Of a stretch of 64,000 bases of DNA, positions 22,041 to 32,519 are shown one piece after another (the first letter of the stretch is position 1; each line of letters opens with the position of its first letter). The stretch spans positions 176,095-240,094 of the forward strand of contig CAUYUJ010015515.1 in the NCBI GenBank assembly GCA_963575745.1. Direction: 5' to 3'. Made by a program: the position numbers and the translations under genes. The notes below the pieces were generated by a model. It was not told where the DNA came from, ran no database searches, and saw only the letters and a program-made list of their open reading frames with translations. The DNA is from Prorocentrum cordatum (Eukaryota > Sar > Dinophyceae > Prorocentrales > Prorocentraceae).

Positions 22041-22046
22041 CTGCAG

Positions 22047-22151
22047 GAAAATAACCACGTCATATACAGGGAGGACTTCTTCGACGCGGAGACGTTCGCG
22101 GCCATGAAGGCCGAGGTTCACTCGCCCTGCACCCACCAAGCCGCCTCCTGA
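22047..22151 (+). CDS. Candidate exon of an unknown gene
   Basis: The acceptor CCACCGTCTGCAG precedes an open frame reading NNHVIYREDFFDAETFAAMK then AEVHSPC, ending in TGA at 22,149-22,151. If the GTTCAC after GAG at 22,113-22,115 is a donor, the exon ends at 22,115. The phrase resembles the 'V.YRE.FL....F..L..E' start seen in some 2-oxoglutarate oxygenase-like and similar proteins, but it is too short to assign. I am fairly sure it is real coding sequence and unsure of its function. Bases 22,152-22,520 hold nothing else recognisable apart from a 9-bp hairpin at 22,188-22,219. Confidence 0.45.
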   Translation, partial: ENNHVIYREDFFDAETFAAMKAEVHSPCTHQAAS

Positions 22152-22522
22152 GAGCAGCGCCAGCGGACTTGCATCCCAAGATGTGGACTCCAGAGAAAAA
22201 ATGATAAGTCTCTCTGGAGGGGAAAGTCTCTAGTGGCGGGTCCGCTGCTGCTGCAGTTGCTCCATGATGGTGCCGCTTGGCAAGACAGGCAGCATTGTGC
22301 TTTCCCCTCGGGAGGCCAGCCGCTGCCGCCTCCATCTAGAGGGAGCCATGCCCACCGTAAACTTATCCTTCTCACTTCCGTGGAGGGCAGACATCGGTCC
22401 AAAAAGCACTTGCGTTTCACGTTCACGCCGCAGTCTCGGGCGTGAGCACGAGGGATCCTGGACCGTCTTGCAAGTATTGTCCGAGCAAGCAGGGGAGGAG
22501 TGCAGCGAGAGGGGCGAAGGTG

Positions 22523-23335
22523 AGGAGCAGGAGCACGAGCTGGAGGTGGAGGAGGAGGAGGAGGAGGAGGAGGAGGAGAGGGGGCAGGGGGAGGAGAAGA
22601 ACAATGATGAGGAGGAGGAGGAGATGAATAAGGAAGGGCAGAATAAGAGGAATATTGCGAGGAAAAAGAGTAAGAGGAGGAAACCAGAAGAGGCGGAGGA
22701 ACAGGAGGAGGAAGAGGCGGAGTAGGACGACGAGGGAGATGGTCGAGCAAGAGGGTGGTGGGAAGACGAAGGATGAGAAAGAGCAGAAGAGTGTGAAGGT
22801 AGGAGGGAAGGGGCAGGAAGAGAAGGAGGGGACGGGAGGAGGAGGAGGCGGAGAAGGAGTAGGGGGGAGGGAGAAGGTGACAAAACAGCGCACGTAAGAC
22901 AAAACGTGGAGGTGGTGGAGGAGGAGGAGGAGGAGGAAAAGAAGAGAAGGAGGAGTTGGGCGGAATTCGGGCGAAGGAGGAGGACGACGACACGGAATGT
23001 GAGCAGCAGCAGCAGCAGGCGGAAGCACGGGCGGATGGCGAAGGGAGCGTGATTGATAGGAGGAGGGGAGGAGGAGCTTGGTCTTCTTAGGGAAACTAGC
23101 GGACGTCGACCCCAGAGGAGGAGACGGAGGAGGAGGAGGAGCTGCAGGAGGAGGGGGAGGAGGAGGGTCATCCGGAGGATCTTGCAGCCACCAGGAAGCA
23201 GGAACCAGGAGGAGGAGGAGGAGGAGGAGGAGGAGGAGGAGGACGACGAGGACGAGGAGGAGGAGGAGGAAGAGGCAGAGGCAGAGGCGGAGGAGGACTA
23301 GTAGGAAGAGGAGGAGGAAGAGCAGGAGGAGGAGG
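22523..23335. repeat. Long GGA/GAG-rich region
   Basis: GGA and GAG triplets with AGA, ACG and CAG interruptions are dense in 22,540-22,970 and 23,105-23,335. Frames give Glu, Gly or Arg runs on the plus strand and Pro, Ser or Leu runs on the minus strand. Bases 23,336-23,784 after it hold no recognisable gene. Confidence 0.92.
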
Positions 23336-23787
23336 AATAATCCAGGGGCGGGCATTACACGTGTTCGCCAGGGGCCCTCGCCGACGACGTGAACCAACGG
23401 CGCCCCTGGATGCATCTATTGTTCTCCCTTGGGCTATTCGCCATGATCGTCGCCTCCGACAAGAGGCGCCCTGCGTCTATTCCACATTCCGTGTGCACCC
23501 GCGTGCAAAAGCAAGACAATGGAGCGCGTCGAGGGTATCCCGTCCGTCCTGACAGGTTCTGACTTTGGACACACGTCGGGGGCGGCCAACAGGGGGGGAT
23601 GATTAAGGGGGGGAAACCATGGCCGAGCCATGATATCTCCCCAGATGCCAGGGCCCCTCTTTTCATTTTCAGCACGTCCCTTGGCCCCCCCTTGGACCGC
23701 GAACGCGCCTCGGGCCATGATTTGCAAGCCCCCCTTTGGACGCCCTCCTTTTGGACGCCCCCGAGCCCAGTACCTCCCCCCCCTCTC

Positions 23788-24003
23788 TAGGCCTCCCAAA
23801 TGGGGTCCGAGTGAATGGTGTCGAAGGATCGCGCCGCGTCGCCGATGCATCGGCGATGCGCCTCAAAGTGGATCCCGACTTCCTTCACGCCGACGGAGCC
23901 GATGCATTGACGACTTCGCTGGTGCATCGCCGATGCATCGGCGATACGGCGCGATCTTCCGACCCCAACTACACCGAGCCAGGGATATTGGGAGGGGCGA
24001 GGG
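23788..24003. mobile_element. Palindromic element with long terminal inverted repeats (MITE-like)
   Basis: The arm 23,817-23,856 pairs with 23,927-23,966 over about 35 of 40 bases. Both arms contain the perfect palindrome TCGCCGATGCATCGGCGA. The pairing extends outward with gaps to about 23,790 (CCTCCCAAA) and 24,000 (TTGGGAGG). A related GTCGGCGATGCGGCGCGAT stretch lies at about 61,240-61,265. No clear target-site duplication was found. Bases 24,004-24,440 beyond it hold no confident gene. Confidence 0.6.
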
Positions 24004-24446
24004 AGCTTAAGAATCAGCGGCTCTGAGCCTAAACGCCGTAGTAACCGGCGCCCCTCATCCCACCCGCTTGGGGGAGCGCGTGCTGGTAGGCGCTGCGTAG
24101 GAAGGTACCCTTTACCCAGGTTCGAACCAGAGTTTGCACATTCGAAGCGCCCCGGGATCACATTCACGAATCGAAAGGAATGGGACGGGCGCGGTAGCTT
24201 CCCGCCTCGCACCTGCACCTCAAGCGGCAGGTGGAGGTCACGGGTGGCACACGCTCGCTCTGCAGCCGTTCGATCTTTCTTCTGGGATCGCCGCCTGCCA
24301 GGAGCCACGCTCCCGCAGCACCAAAACCTCCGTCCCTTCCCCACGTGCTGGCCGGTCTCGAGATCAAACGCCATCCGTCCGCTCCGCTTTCTCAAGCTGT
24401 GGCGCAGCATAGCTGCGGTGATATGGAGTCATCACGTTAGTGGTTC

Positions 24447-25860
24447 GTGCCGTACAACAACATCAGCAACAACAATCAGTTTAAGACTGTTCGATCTTAT
24501 CTGCTCGAGTGTCCGTTAATTTGTATTTGCCAAACCCTCGATACCCGCCCTCTTCGTGTTCGATCGTACCCCTTTTGGGGTGTATATCTTTCTTCCCTGC
24601 AGGCCGGGCCCTGGCAAGAGGCGGGACGGCCGCGGACCGTCGGCCTGGCCAGCGGCAACGCTGATCGGCGGCAACCCGACCCCAAGAGGGATGGACAGGG
24701 GACCGACCACGACGACGACGACGACGACGAGCGAAATCGAGAGCGAGAACGAGAGCGACAGCGGGGCCACGAAGGGCAGGAAGGGGGCCGCGACGGGCGA
24801 CAGCGGGGCCACGGAGGGCATGCGCATGTGGCCACGAAGGACGCGAACGAGCGGGGGCCACGAAGGGCAGACCCTGCGGGGCCACAACGGGCAACGACGG
24901 GGCCACTGAGGGTAGCATCGGGGCCACGCAGGGCAGCGATGGGGCCACAAAGGGCGACAGCGGGGCCACGAAGGGCATACGTAGATCGGGCCGCAGAGGG
25001 CAAGGACGGGGCCACTGAGGGCAGAAAACGGGGCCACGAAGGGCAGCGAGGGGGCCACGAAGAGCGACACCGGGGCCACGAAGCGCATGCATATGGGGCC
25101 ACGACGGGCGCGAACAAGCGGGGTCACGATGAGCATACATATACGGGGCCACGAGACAAAGCGAAGGGGCCACGAAGGGCTGCAACGGGGCCACGAAACA
25201 AAGCGCGGGGGCCACGAAGGGCTGCAACGGGGCCACGAAACAAAGCGAGGGGGCCACGAAGGGCTGCCACGGGGCCACGAAACAAAGCGAGGGGGCCACG
25301 AAGGGCTGCAACGGGGCCACGAAACAAAGAAAGGGGGCCACGAAGGGCTGCAACGGGGCCACGAAACAAAGCAAAGGGGCCACGAAGGGCTGCAACGGGA
25401 CCACGAAGGGCAGCGAGATCCCGACTCCTAAGTAATATGTGAAGAGTCCTAAGCGTGAGCACGACTCCTGGGTGCCTGAGGGTCGGGAGCGCGGCGCTTG
25501 AGTAAATTGCAGGAAATTCCAGCGCAAGGGCGCTATTCTCAAGGAAATTGCAAGCAAGTTTCCAGCGAGAGCGCGACTCCAGAGCGCCGAGAGAGCGATT
25601 CCTAAATTTATTGTAAGGAAGTCCCTAGCGAGAGCGCGAATCCTGACTAAAATGCGAGGAAGTCTTTGGCGGGAGCGGGGGTCCTGGCTAAATTGTGAGG
25701 AAGTCTCAGGCGGGAGCCGTTGTTGTTGTAACCCGGGGGCCATCAAAACAGTTTGAGGAGGAAGACTGTCCCTGATAAAGACTGGGTGCGACCGCCGGGA
25801 GGGGTACTTCAATTGAAAAAAATACCATGTGCGCCGGAAGGGGGTCAACAATAATCATTA
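24447..25860 (+). repeat. Composite repeat unit, copy A
   Basis: The order of parts is: a CAACAA run; the segment CAGTTTAAGACTGTTCG..ACCCTCGxTACCCGCCCTC..TTCGATCGTA; a minisatellite of 21-bp units built on GGGGCCACGAAGGGC (24,760-25,130); a regular 42-bp array (six units at exactly 42-bp spacing, about 25,150-25,400); a loose array of about 50 bp with GGAAGTC..GCGAGAGCGCGAxTCCT; then GTTGTTGTAACC and CCCTGATAAAGA..CACTTCAATTG-type sequence. The same order recurs in copy B. Frames are open on both strands because 21 and 42 are multiples of three. Confidence 0.85.
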
Positions 25861-25869
25861 TTCTGTAGT

Positions 25870-27150
25870 GAGAGCTCAACAATAATAACGGTCAACAACA
25901 ACGGCAACAACAGCAACAGCAACAGCAACAGCCACCACCACCACGAATAACAACAGCAACAACAACAACAACAACAATCAGTTTAAGACTGTTCGCTCCA
26001 ATCTGCTCACGTGCCAATCAGTACGTATGTCCCAAACCCTCGGTACCCGCCCTCGTCGTCTTCGATCGTATCCCCTTGGTGGTATATCTTCCTTACTTGC
26101 CACGTCTATTTAGTGCAGTCCCTCAAACAAGGGAAGAGAGGACGGGTGGAAGGAGGAGGGAGAAGAATGGAGCACGAGAGAACTTAGCAAGAGGAGGGCA
26201 AGGAGCAGAAAACAAGTGGTAGAACTAGACGGGCAGATCGGGTGGGCAGACCCACAGCGGGCAGGTCGGGAAGGCGGGCCCAGGCGACGAGGTCGAGCAG
26301 GTGGGTCCTCCATGAATCGCGAGGAAGTCTCGAGCGATAGCGCGATTCCCAAGTAAACCGTGAGAAAAGCCAGCGTCGGCCACGAAGGGCATAAAATCCG
26401 AGGCCACAGAGGACAGCGACGGAGCCGCTGAGGGCAGCGCCGGGGCCACGAAGGGCAGCGAGGGGGCCACAAAGGGCGACAGCGGGGCCACGAAGGGCAT
26501 GCATATGGGGCCACGACGGGCGCGTGCGAGCGGGAGCCACGAAGGGCATTCGTATACGGGGCCACAAAGGGCGACAGCGGGGCCGAGGGCAGGAAGGGGC
26601 CACGAAGGGCAGCGAGGGGGCCACGAAGGGCGACAGCGGGGCTACGAAGGGCATGCGTATGGGGCCACGACGGGCGCGTGCGAGCGGGAGCCACGAAGGG
26701 CATATAATGCGGGGCCACAAAGGCCAGCGACGGGGCCACTGAGGGCAGCAACGGGGCCACGAAGGGCAGCGAGCGAAAGCGGGCGAAGGGCAACGAGCGG
26801 CGACTGCAGTCATTAACGGGTTGGTCTGATTCCTGAGTGTCGAGGGCGCGGCGTCTGAGTAAATTGCAAAGAAGTCCCACGCGAGAGCTTGATTTCTGCA
26901 TAAATTGTGAGGAAATCCCGCGCGAGAGCGCGATTTGGGAATACATCGTTGGGAAATATCAGGCGGGATCCGCTGTTGTCGTAAACCAGGGGCCAACAAC
27001 ATACAGAATTCTGAAATTCACGGTTATCCCTGATAGAAAAACAAGGTGCGAGCCCCGGGAAGGGCACTTCAATTGGAAAACGCAATGTGCCCCAGAGGGG
27101 GGTCAACAATTATCATCAACAACAGCAACAACAACAACAAAACGTCGTGC
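25870..27150 (+). repeat. Composite repeat unit, copy B
   Basis: It repeats copy A part by part: CAACAA run, CAGTTTAAGACTGTTCG at 25,978, TTCGATCGTATCCCCTT, GGGGCCACGAAGGGC minisatellite (26,380-26,790), GAGAGCGCGATT-type array (26,830-26,950), CCGCTGTTGTCGTAA, CCCTGATAGA and CACTTCAATTGGAAAA, ending in another CAACAA run. The internal arrays differ in copy number from copy A, and the 42-bp form is missing. Confidence 0.82.
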
Positions 27151-28430
27151 TGGACAGTTTCCATTCCCTGGCCACGTCGAGCCGCGGCCTGGTCGCCCGC
27201 CTTGGCCGCTGTGCACACCTCTTTCCGCGAGCATCCGCGACCGCGGCCGCACATGGCGGCGGAGACCCGCCTCCTGCGGACGCACAGCCCCCCGCTCCAT
27301 CTCCAGGGCCTCCTCCGCGATGTCGGTGGGCAGCTGGATGCCAATGGCCACCACCCTCACGACACCATCCGCTTCAGCGTTGTTGCCCATATTTGGACCC
27401 GGCTGGGGGCCTGAGGTGTCCCAACCTTGGAAATTGGCCAGCAGGAAGGGCGAGCGAGCAGGTTCGTGGCTCTGGGTTCGGGGAAGCTTGCTGCCGCTGT
27501 AGGCCTCTGGGCGACGTTTTCGGGCCCCAGGAACTTGAAAAACGGATCCGGAGTGAAGAAATGCACAGCTGGCCTCATCCCCCCCTCCGCACCGACTTTT
27601 TCGTGTCCCAACCAAGATCCTTTGGCCACCTCCAACGGCCACCGCCCCCGCGACCTTACCCGCTTCAGTGTTGCACCAGCGAGCTCCGTAGCCAGCGTCT
27701 TGGAGTGCCACCTCGTCAAGGTCCAAAGTAGCTTTCAGCGTTCGCCAGCACCACATCGCCAGCCCCAAACAACCGTCGCAGCTCCCACCATGGGTCCGCG
27801 TGAGAGGCTGGCACCCGACGCCTCCGGCCCATCCGTGCTAATTTCCTGACCGCTTGCGCTCTGTCCGTGATGAGTGATAGCCACCAACCCACATGCGGAG
27901 CTCCTGAGGCGTTTGTGGCCCCAATGCGGCCTCGCGGAGGCGACCCCGGCGAACCACAGCCTCCCCTACTCGGAAACACGTCCAGGACCATTGCCGTCCA
28001 CCATGTGGAGGAGGAGGAGCAGGAGGATTCGTTTTGGTTACGCACTTTGACTGCAGAGGGACGTGGGGGGGGAGGAAAGAAGGAAGGAACAGGTTGGAGG
28101 AGAAAGAGGAAGAGGAGGACATAACATAATCTCAGAGGGTCTTTAATGCTAACGGGGACCCCCCAAAGCTCTCGGCTCCCAGTTAAACTCGTCATTCCCC
28201 TCCTCGCCCTTCCCTTCATCATCATCGGCCGCCAGGAAACATTTTCCCAGTATTGTTGGGGTCCCAATCCGTCAATAAGCCCGCGCAGCAACTAATTATA
28301 TTATCATCGTGAGGTAAAGACCTTCTGAGGTTAACAGAATGCTCGCGGAGTCCTGCGTCAACGCACCGCTACGCTACATCAAGACGGAATGTGGAGGAGG
28401 AGGGGAAGGAGGAGTGCGGTAGCCGGAGGA
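27151..28430. other. No gene assigned; overlapping open frames on both strands
   Basis: Frames 27,087-27,731 (plus) and 27,103-27,768 (minus) are both open for over 200 codons with non-repetitive composition, so a coding exon here is possible. I could not decide the strand and saw no known motif. Bases 28,140-28,430 are less GC-rich and show nothing. Confidence 0.35.
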
Positions 28431-28560
28431 GGAGGAGGATATGGAGAGCAGTAAGAATTTGAATAATGCAAAAACGCTAAAGAAATCGACGATGAGAAGA
28501 AGGAGGGGCAGGCTGGAAGGAGGAGGAGGAGGAGGAGGAGGAGGAGAGCCTTCGCTTTCC
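28431..28560. repeat. Short GGA-rich tract
   Basis: GGA triplets at 28,400-28,440 and 28,518-28,545. Confidence 0.75.
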
Positions 28561-28689
28561 CGCCAGCAGGTGCAGCGCTTGTGGCGGTCGCGGGACCTGG
28601 AGCCGAACTGTAACCTGGATGGCCGGAACCGGTTGGGCGGCTACGTGCCCGCGTCCTCCCTCGTCCTCCTCCCCATCATCACCAACGAC

Positions 28690-28826
28690 AATGACTGATG
28701 AATGTTATCATCATCACCAGCATTATCATCATCGTCATCCTCATCGCCATCATCATCAGAATCAGAATCCGAATCATCATCATCAGCATCATCATCGTAG
28801 TATCCTCGTCGTCGTCATCGTCATCG

Positions 28827-28868
<42 letters not shown>

Positions 28869-28935
28869 GCATCAGCAGCATCAGCATCAGCATCAGCATC
28901 AGCATCATCATCACTGGCATCGTAACCATCAGCAG
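28690..28935. repeat. (ATC)n/(CAT)n tract
   Basis: About 80 CAT triplets with CAG, CGT and AAT interruptions. Poly-His, Ile or Asp frames are artefacts. Confidence 0.95.
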
Positions 28936-29365
28936 CAGCATCTTCCTTTTGCACGATGAACGGGCCCTCTGACCGCACAAGCCGCCGTGATCCTCCTCGT
29001 CGTCCCTCTCCTCCGCCAGTGCCCTGCCCGTGCTCGTGCCCGAGGAGGCCGCCGAGATCGCTGGCCCTGCTGACGGCGGCGGTCTCTCGATGGCCTGGCC
29101 CGCACGGGCGTCCAGCGCACGGCCCCGCCCGGTGCAGCTCGGCCCTCCTGGCCAGGCAGACGTTCCAGTCGGCGGCGCGCAGAGGTCGGTCCCACGCAAG
29201 AGCGACCCTTCGCCGGAGTGACCTTTGGTGCGGGCCCATTGGGGTCCCCTGGTCGCCGAGTGCGATGCGATGGTAGCGTCTGGGCGTTTGTGTTTGGTCC
29301 CCGCGCGGCCCCCAGAAAGCCGCGCAGCGAAGGTCACTCTTGCCCAGGGTCACTCTTGCGTGTAG

Positions 29366-29495
29366 CCGAAGAGGGTGGAAGTGACAGGGGGGCAGGCCTT
29401 CTCAGAGGGCGGCGGAGCTTCTCGGAAGCCCTGCGGCCCTCTAAGGAGCCCTCTGGGGCTTCTGGTAAAGGCTTACGGCAGGTTCGCGTCGTGTC
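29366..29495 (+). mobile_element. Inverted-repeat element, left half (degenerate)
   Basis: The segment GGAAGTGACAGGGGGGCAGGCC then TTCTCAGAG..GAGCTTCTCGGAAGCCC..CGGCC matches the left part of the 160-200 bp inverted-repeat family found complete at 43.66, 44.51 and 46.60 kb. The 5' terminal TCGGCGGCGAGC box is damaged. The matching right half lies at about 29,655-29,750, so this may be one copy interrupted by about 160 bp. Confidence 0.5.
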
Positions 29496-29516
29496 GGCGC
29501 ACCGCGACACCGCCGC

Positions 29517-29615
29517 GGGCGTTCGAGGTTGAACGCCGCCTGTGGCCAAGACGCGGCCAGTATGGAACGATCTGACGACGGGGAAGCCGCCGGTCGTTCA
29601 AGGTTGAACGATCCA
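29517..29615. repeat. Two related hairpins
   Basis: GGCGTTC-gaggtt-GAACGCC (about 29,518-29,537) and TCGTTCAA-gg-TTGAACGA (about 29,597-29,614) are two stem-loops around the same core GTTCxAGGTTGAAC. They lie inside the split inverted-repeat element. Confidence 0.5.
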
Positions 29616-29649
29616 GGCGGTGTCAGAAACCAACGCTGGGGTCGTCACG

Positions 29650-29755
29650 AAACGGACCTGTCGCAGAGAGCGTCTCAGAAGGCCGCAGGCCTCCCGAGTC
29701 TTCTGAGGAGGCCCTCCCCGTTGCACTTCCCCCCGGGGCGCGCCGCAGCCCGTGC
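29650..29755 (+). mobile_element. Inverted-repeat element, right half (degenerate)
   Basis: GTCTCAGAAGGCCGCAGGCC, CTTCTGAGGAGGCCC and CACTTCCCCCCGGGGCGCGCC resemble the right arm of the element family. The terminal GCCGCCGA is not intact. Confidence 0.5.
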
Positions 29756-29869
29756 TCCCGAGGCCCGCCGAGGGCGTGCTCGAAAGCGCCTCCTCGGGAG
29801 GGCGTCGGGGGCATCGGAGCGTGCTGGGCGCGGCTGGCGGCCTCGTGCTCGAGGGGGGCAGGCAGGGGG

Positions 29870-30060
29870 AGGAGAGGGGCGGAGGAGGTCAAGGATGAGG
29901 AGGTGAAGGCAGCGGAGACGAAGAGGGAGAAGGACTGGGGAAGACGAGAGAGGCAGAGGAGGAGGATGAGGCGGAGGAGGAGGAGGAGGAGGCAGGGTAA
30001 GTGAGGAGGCGTAGAGGGTCAGGGAGCGATGGGGGGGAAGGGGAGGAAGGAGCGGGGAGG
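29870..30060. repeat. GGA-rich tract
   Basis: GAGGAG-type sequence to about 29,998 and GGGGAGG-type sequence to 30,060. No gene is recognised in 29,756-30,250. Confidence 0.75.
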
Positions 30061-30249
30061 AGGGGGCAGAAGAGGGGAAGGTCCGCCTTGCACGGGCACG
30101 TGAGCGCCGAAGACTTCTCCAGCGAGTGCCGAGCGCGCGCCATTTTGAGTCCCAAATCTGGTTAGGGGCATGCCGGGCTGCATGCTTCGAGCCTCAAAGA
30201 GTCGAGAGTTTGCTCGGGCCCCGCCCTGGAGCTCCGCTTCGGTTTGCTG

Positions 30250-30375
30250 ACGGCGACGCCGTCGGCGGCCACGGCGACGGCGGCGGCGGTGGCGCTGGCG
30301 GTGGCGACGGCGACAGCCGAGACGGCGGCGGCGGCGGCGACGGCGAGGACGGCGAGGACGACGACGAGGGCGACG
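30250..30375. repeat. (GGC)n/(GAC)n imperfect tract
   Basis: Gly/Asp or Ala/Thr coding in the plus frames. The two hypothetical frames crossing it show no domain. Confidence 0.7.
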
Positions 30376-30639
30376 TTGGTCTGACCAGCGACCCCCTCCA
30401 CGCTGAGGGTTCATTGAGTGCGCCCATCTTGTGCATTGTCGCTCACCTCATCGATCTGATCCTGGTGCATCCGTTGCAGACCTCACGCGCGTGGTATCAC
30501 TGTGCAGGTACTTGACATCAATCCCCAGGACACCAGCTTGTATAGGTTGATCTACGGCAACGAGGCCTTCCGCCGATGGGTGACCGATGTCAACAACGAG
30601 GATCCCGATTGCATTTCGTTTAAGTTGTTGCTTTACCTT

Positions 30640-31035
30640 CCTAATCATTATGCTCATACATCCTTCTCCCACTCCGCCTCCTCCTGTTCTTCCTCAGCAA
30701 GTCTGGCTTCTCAGCTTCTCCTGCCCTTCCCGACTCTGGCTCCTTCTGCTCTACATCCTCATCATCATCAGTTTCCTCCTCTTCCTCCTGCCCTCCTCCT
30801 CCTCCTCCTCCTGCCCTCCTCCTCGTTTTCCTCTTTTTCCTCATTCTACTCCTCGCCCCGAGAGGTCCCAAAAACCGCCTCAGATGCACCCACACCCAGG
30901 ACGGTCCCAAGAAGATCCTAGGAGAGCCCGAAGGGTTTCAAGAGGCTCCCAGGAGGGCCTGACGACACCCCGACAGACACTCGAAACTGCCACAGAGCTT
31001 CAACGGCCCCACGACAGCCCCAACGGATTATTGTT
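30640..31035. other. CTC-rich sequence, no gene
   Basis: Imperfect CTC/CCT at 30,680-30,850 is followed by loose GGTCCCAAGA/GGCTCCCAGG-type repeats. No protein feature. Confidence 0.6.
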
Positions 31036-31438
31036 ACAGTTGTCTTAGACGTCCCGTAGAGCTCCTTGAGAACAACCTTAAAACATTATGTGTGATTGTC
31101 TTCAAAACTCGTGGTGTAATGCTCTGCTGACCTCTTACAAGTTTGACCCATACTACGTTTCGGCAGGAAGGGCTCGTTGCAGATGCGGTCGACTAGAACC
31201 GAAGCGAGTGCCAAGCGCGCTCGCGTGGCTCTAATATAGAACATCAAATGCGGAGAAGTCGAAGGGACCTGAGAACACTCCATGTTGTGCCTCGCGGCAC
31301 GGTGGCGGATTCAGCTCAATATGCGAATGTGTGAGTTGGTTACGTTGAGGACATGGTACTGTATTTGCACGCGCTTGATCGGTGCACGCGCAAAGCTCAA
31401 GGGAGCAATGACTGTACAAAAAGGCACTTGATCAGAAG

Positions 31439-31726
31439 ATGGGTAACGCCAGCGGCGCGCGAAGGATCTCTGGGCAGGATGCGGAACTGACTGGCGGAGA
31501 ATACCGCATCAATATACACACTTGTGACTATTCTGTCATTAACGATTTCCGAAGCGATTGGAGAGAATGGCACCACTGGGCTCGTCAGTATAAGCAGCGG
31601 CCTATGTTGCAAGTCATGTTGGGGAGCGTTGACGCGACTACATCAGCCGAAGAATTGGCAGGTGCGTTCGCATGTTCGATAAGATGTGATGCCGTCTGCA
31701 TTGTAATTGCCCGCCCTCTGACATGA
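31439..31726 (+). CDS. Hypothetical ORF, 95 codons
   Basis: A non-repetitive open frame (MGNASGARRI, YRINIHTCDY, VINDFRSDWREWHHWARQYK, LGSVDATTSAEELAGAFACS) lies in the least repetitive, least GC-rich stretch of the window (31,030-31,760). Composition is like a normal soluble protein. I recognise no family, and exon limits are unknown; an ATG start at 31,439 is possible. Bases 31,036-31,438 hold nothing recognisable. Confidence 0.3.
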   Translation: MGNASGARRISGQDAELTGGEYRINIHTCDYSVINDFRSDWREWHHWARQYKQRPMLQVMLGSVDATTSAEELAGAFACSIRCDAVCIVIARPLT

Positions 31727-32184
31727 TGGATCTGTCTTGGCTGACACAGTGAGGCATGACCGTCTTGGAGATGCTCTTTGCCATGGAACTTCCAAGTTGG
31801 GCCAGCACGTGGAGTTTCAGTCGTGTGGTGCTGGGTGGAAGACGACCGCGCAGATTGGCCATACAGTCCCTCGCAGGGGCGTCGCGGCTGCGTCGCGTTG
31901 GCGGATGTCTCGCTAAGCGACCTCTTAGGGCGGGGATCTCCTTCGAGAAATCCCGATCGAGAGGCCGACAGGGACAGCAACCCAGCGGGGCGCTCGTCCT
32001 GACGGGTTCCGCAGATCAGGATGCCGCTGGATTCCGCGGGGCTCCGCAGGGTCCTTCAGGATTCGACAGGGTCCCTCTGGATGCCTCAGGGCGTCTCAGG
32101 GTTCTTCAGGAATCCTCCGGCTTCCCCAGGAATCCTCCGGATTCTTCGAGATTCCTCCTGATTCTGTCGACGCCTCCAGCATCG

Positions 32185-32285
32185 CCTGGAGGGCGGGGAA
32201 GATTTATCTCGCCCGCACCGTCGTTCGGTTGGCGCTCCGCTGAACGGTCCGACCAATAGTCACTCGGAGCCTGACGGTAGTCGGG
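32185..32285 (+). repeat. Dispersed repeat, copy 1 (partner at 47,655-47,762)
   Basis: GGCGGG..GA..T..CTCxCCCGC..TTCG..TGGCGCTCCGCTGA and CCGACCAA..CCTGACGGTAG occur in the same order at both loci. Upstream (32,030-32,160) there is a loose repeat of CAGGAATCCTCCGG-type phrases. Confidence 0.6.
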
Positions 32286-32445
32286 AGACGAGAGAGAGAG
32301 AGAGAGGAAAAAAAAAAAAACAACAAAAAAAGAGAGAGAGAGAGAGATGGAGATGATGAGAGAGAGGGAGGATGGAAGAGGAAGAGAAAGAAAGAGAGAG
32401 AGAGAGAGGCGGAGGGCGATACAGAGAGAGCGAGGGGGAGAGGGA
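32286..32445. repeat. (GA)n microsatellite
   Basis: GAGAGA runs with an A-rich interruption near 32,310-32,330. Confidence 0.93.
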
Positions 32446-32519
32446 TCTATCTATCTACATATATACTGCCCTTCGGTCCACCCCGCCACTGTGCCTGGGC
32501 TGTGGGTATGAAGCATATT

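Noticed and set aside
19979-22105. 708-codon minus-strand frame
   Set aside because: Almost entirely Asp/Ala, Glu, Arg or Pro runs from CAT/CAG, GGA and CCT tracts; it also covers candidate exons on the other strand.
24085-24135. tRNA-like B-box GGTTCGAACC
   Set aside because: No matching A-box or cloverleaf arms could be folded around it.
24470-24520. CAGTTTAAGACTGTTCG resembling part of U2 snRNA
   Set aside because: Only a short match, no branch-recognition or Sm-type context, and it recurs inside the composite repeat.
24481-25851. 456-codon minus frame and 331-codon plus frame over the 21/42-bp arrays
   Set aside because: Array periods are multiples of three and both strands are open; no domain is present.
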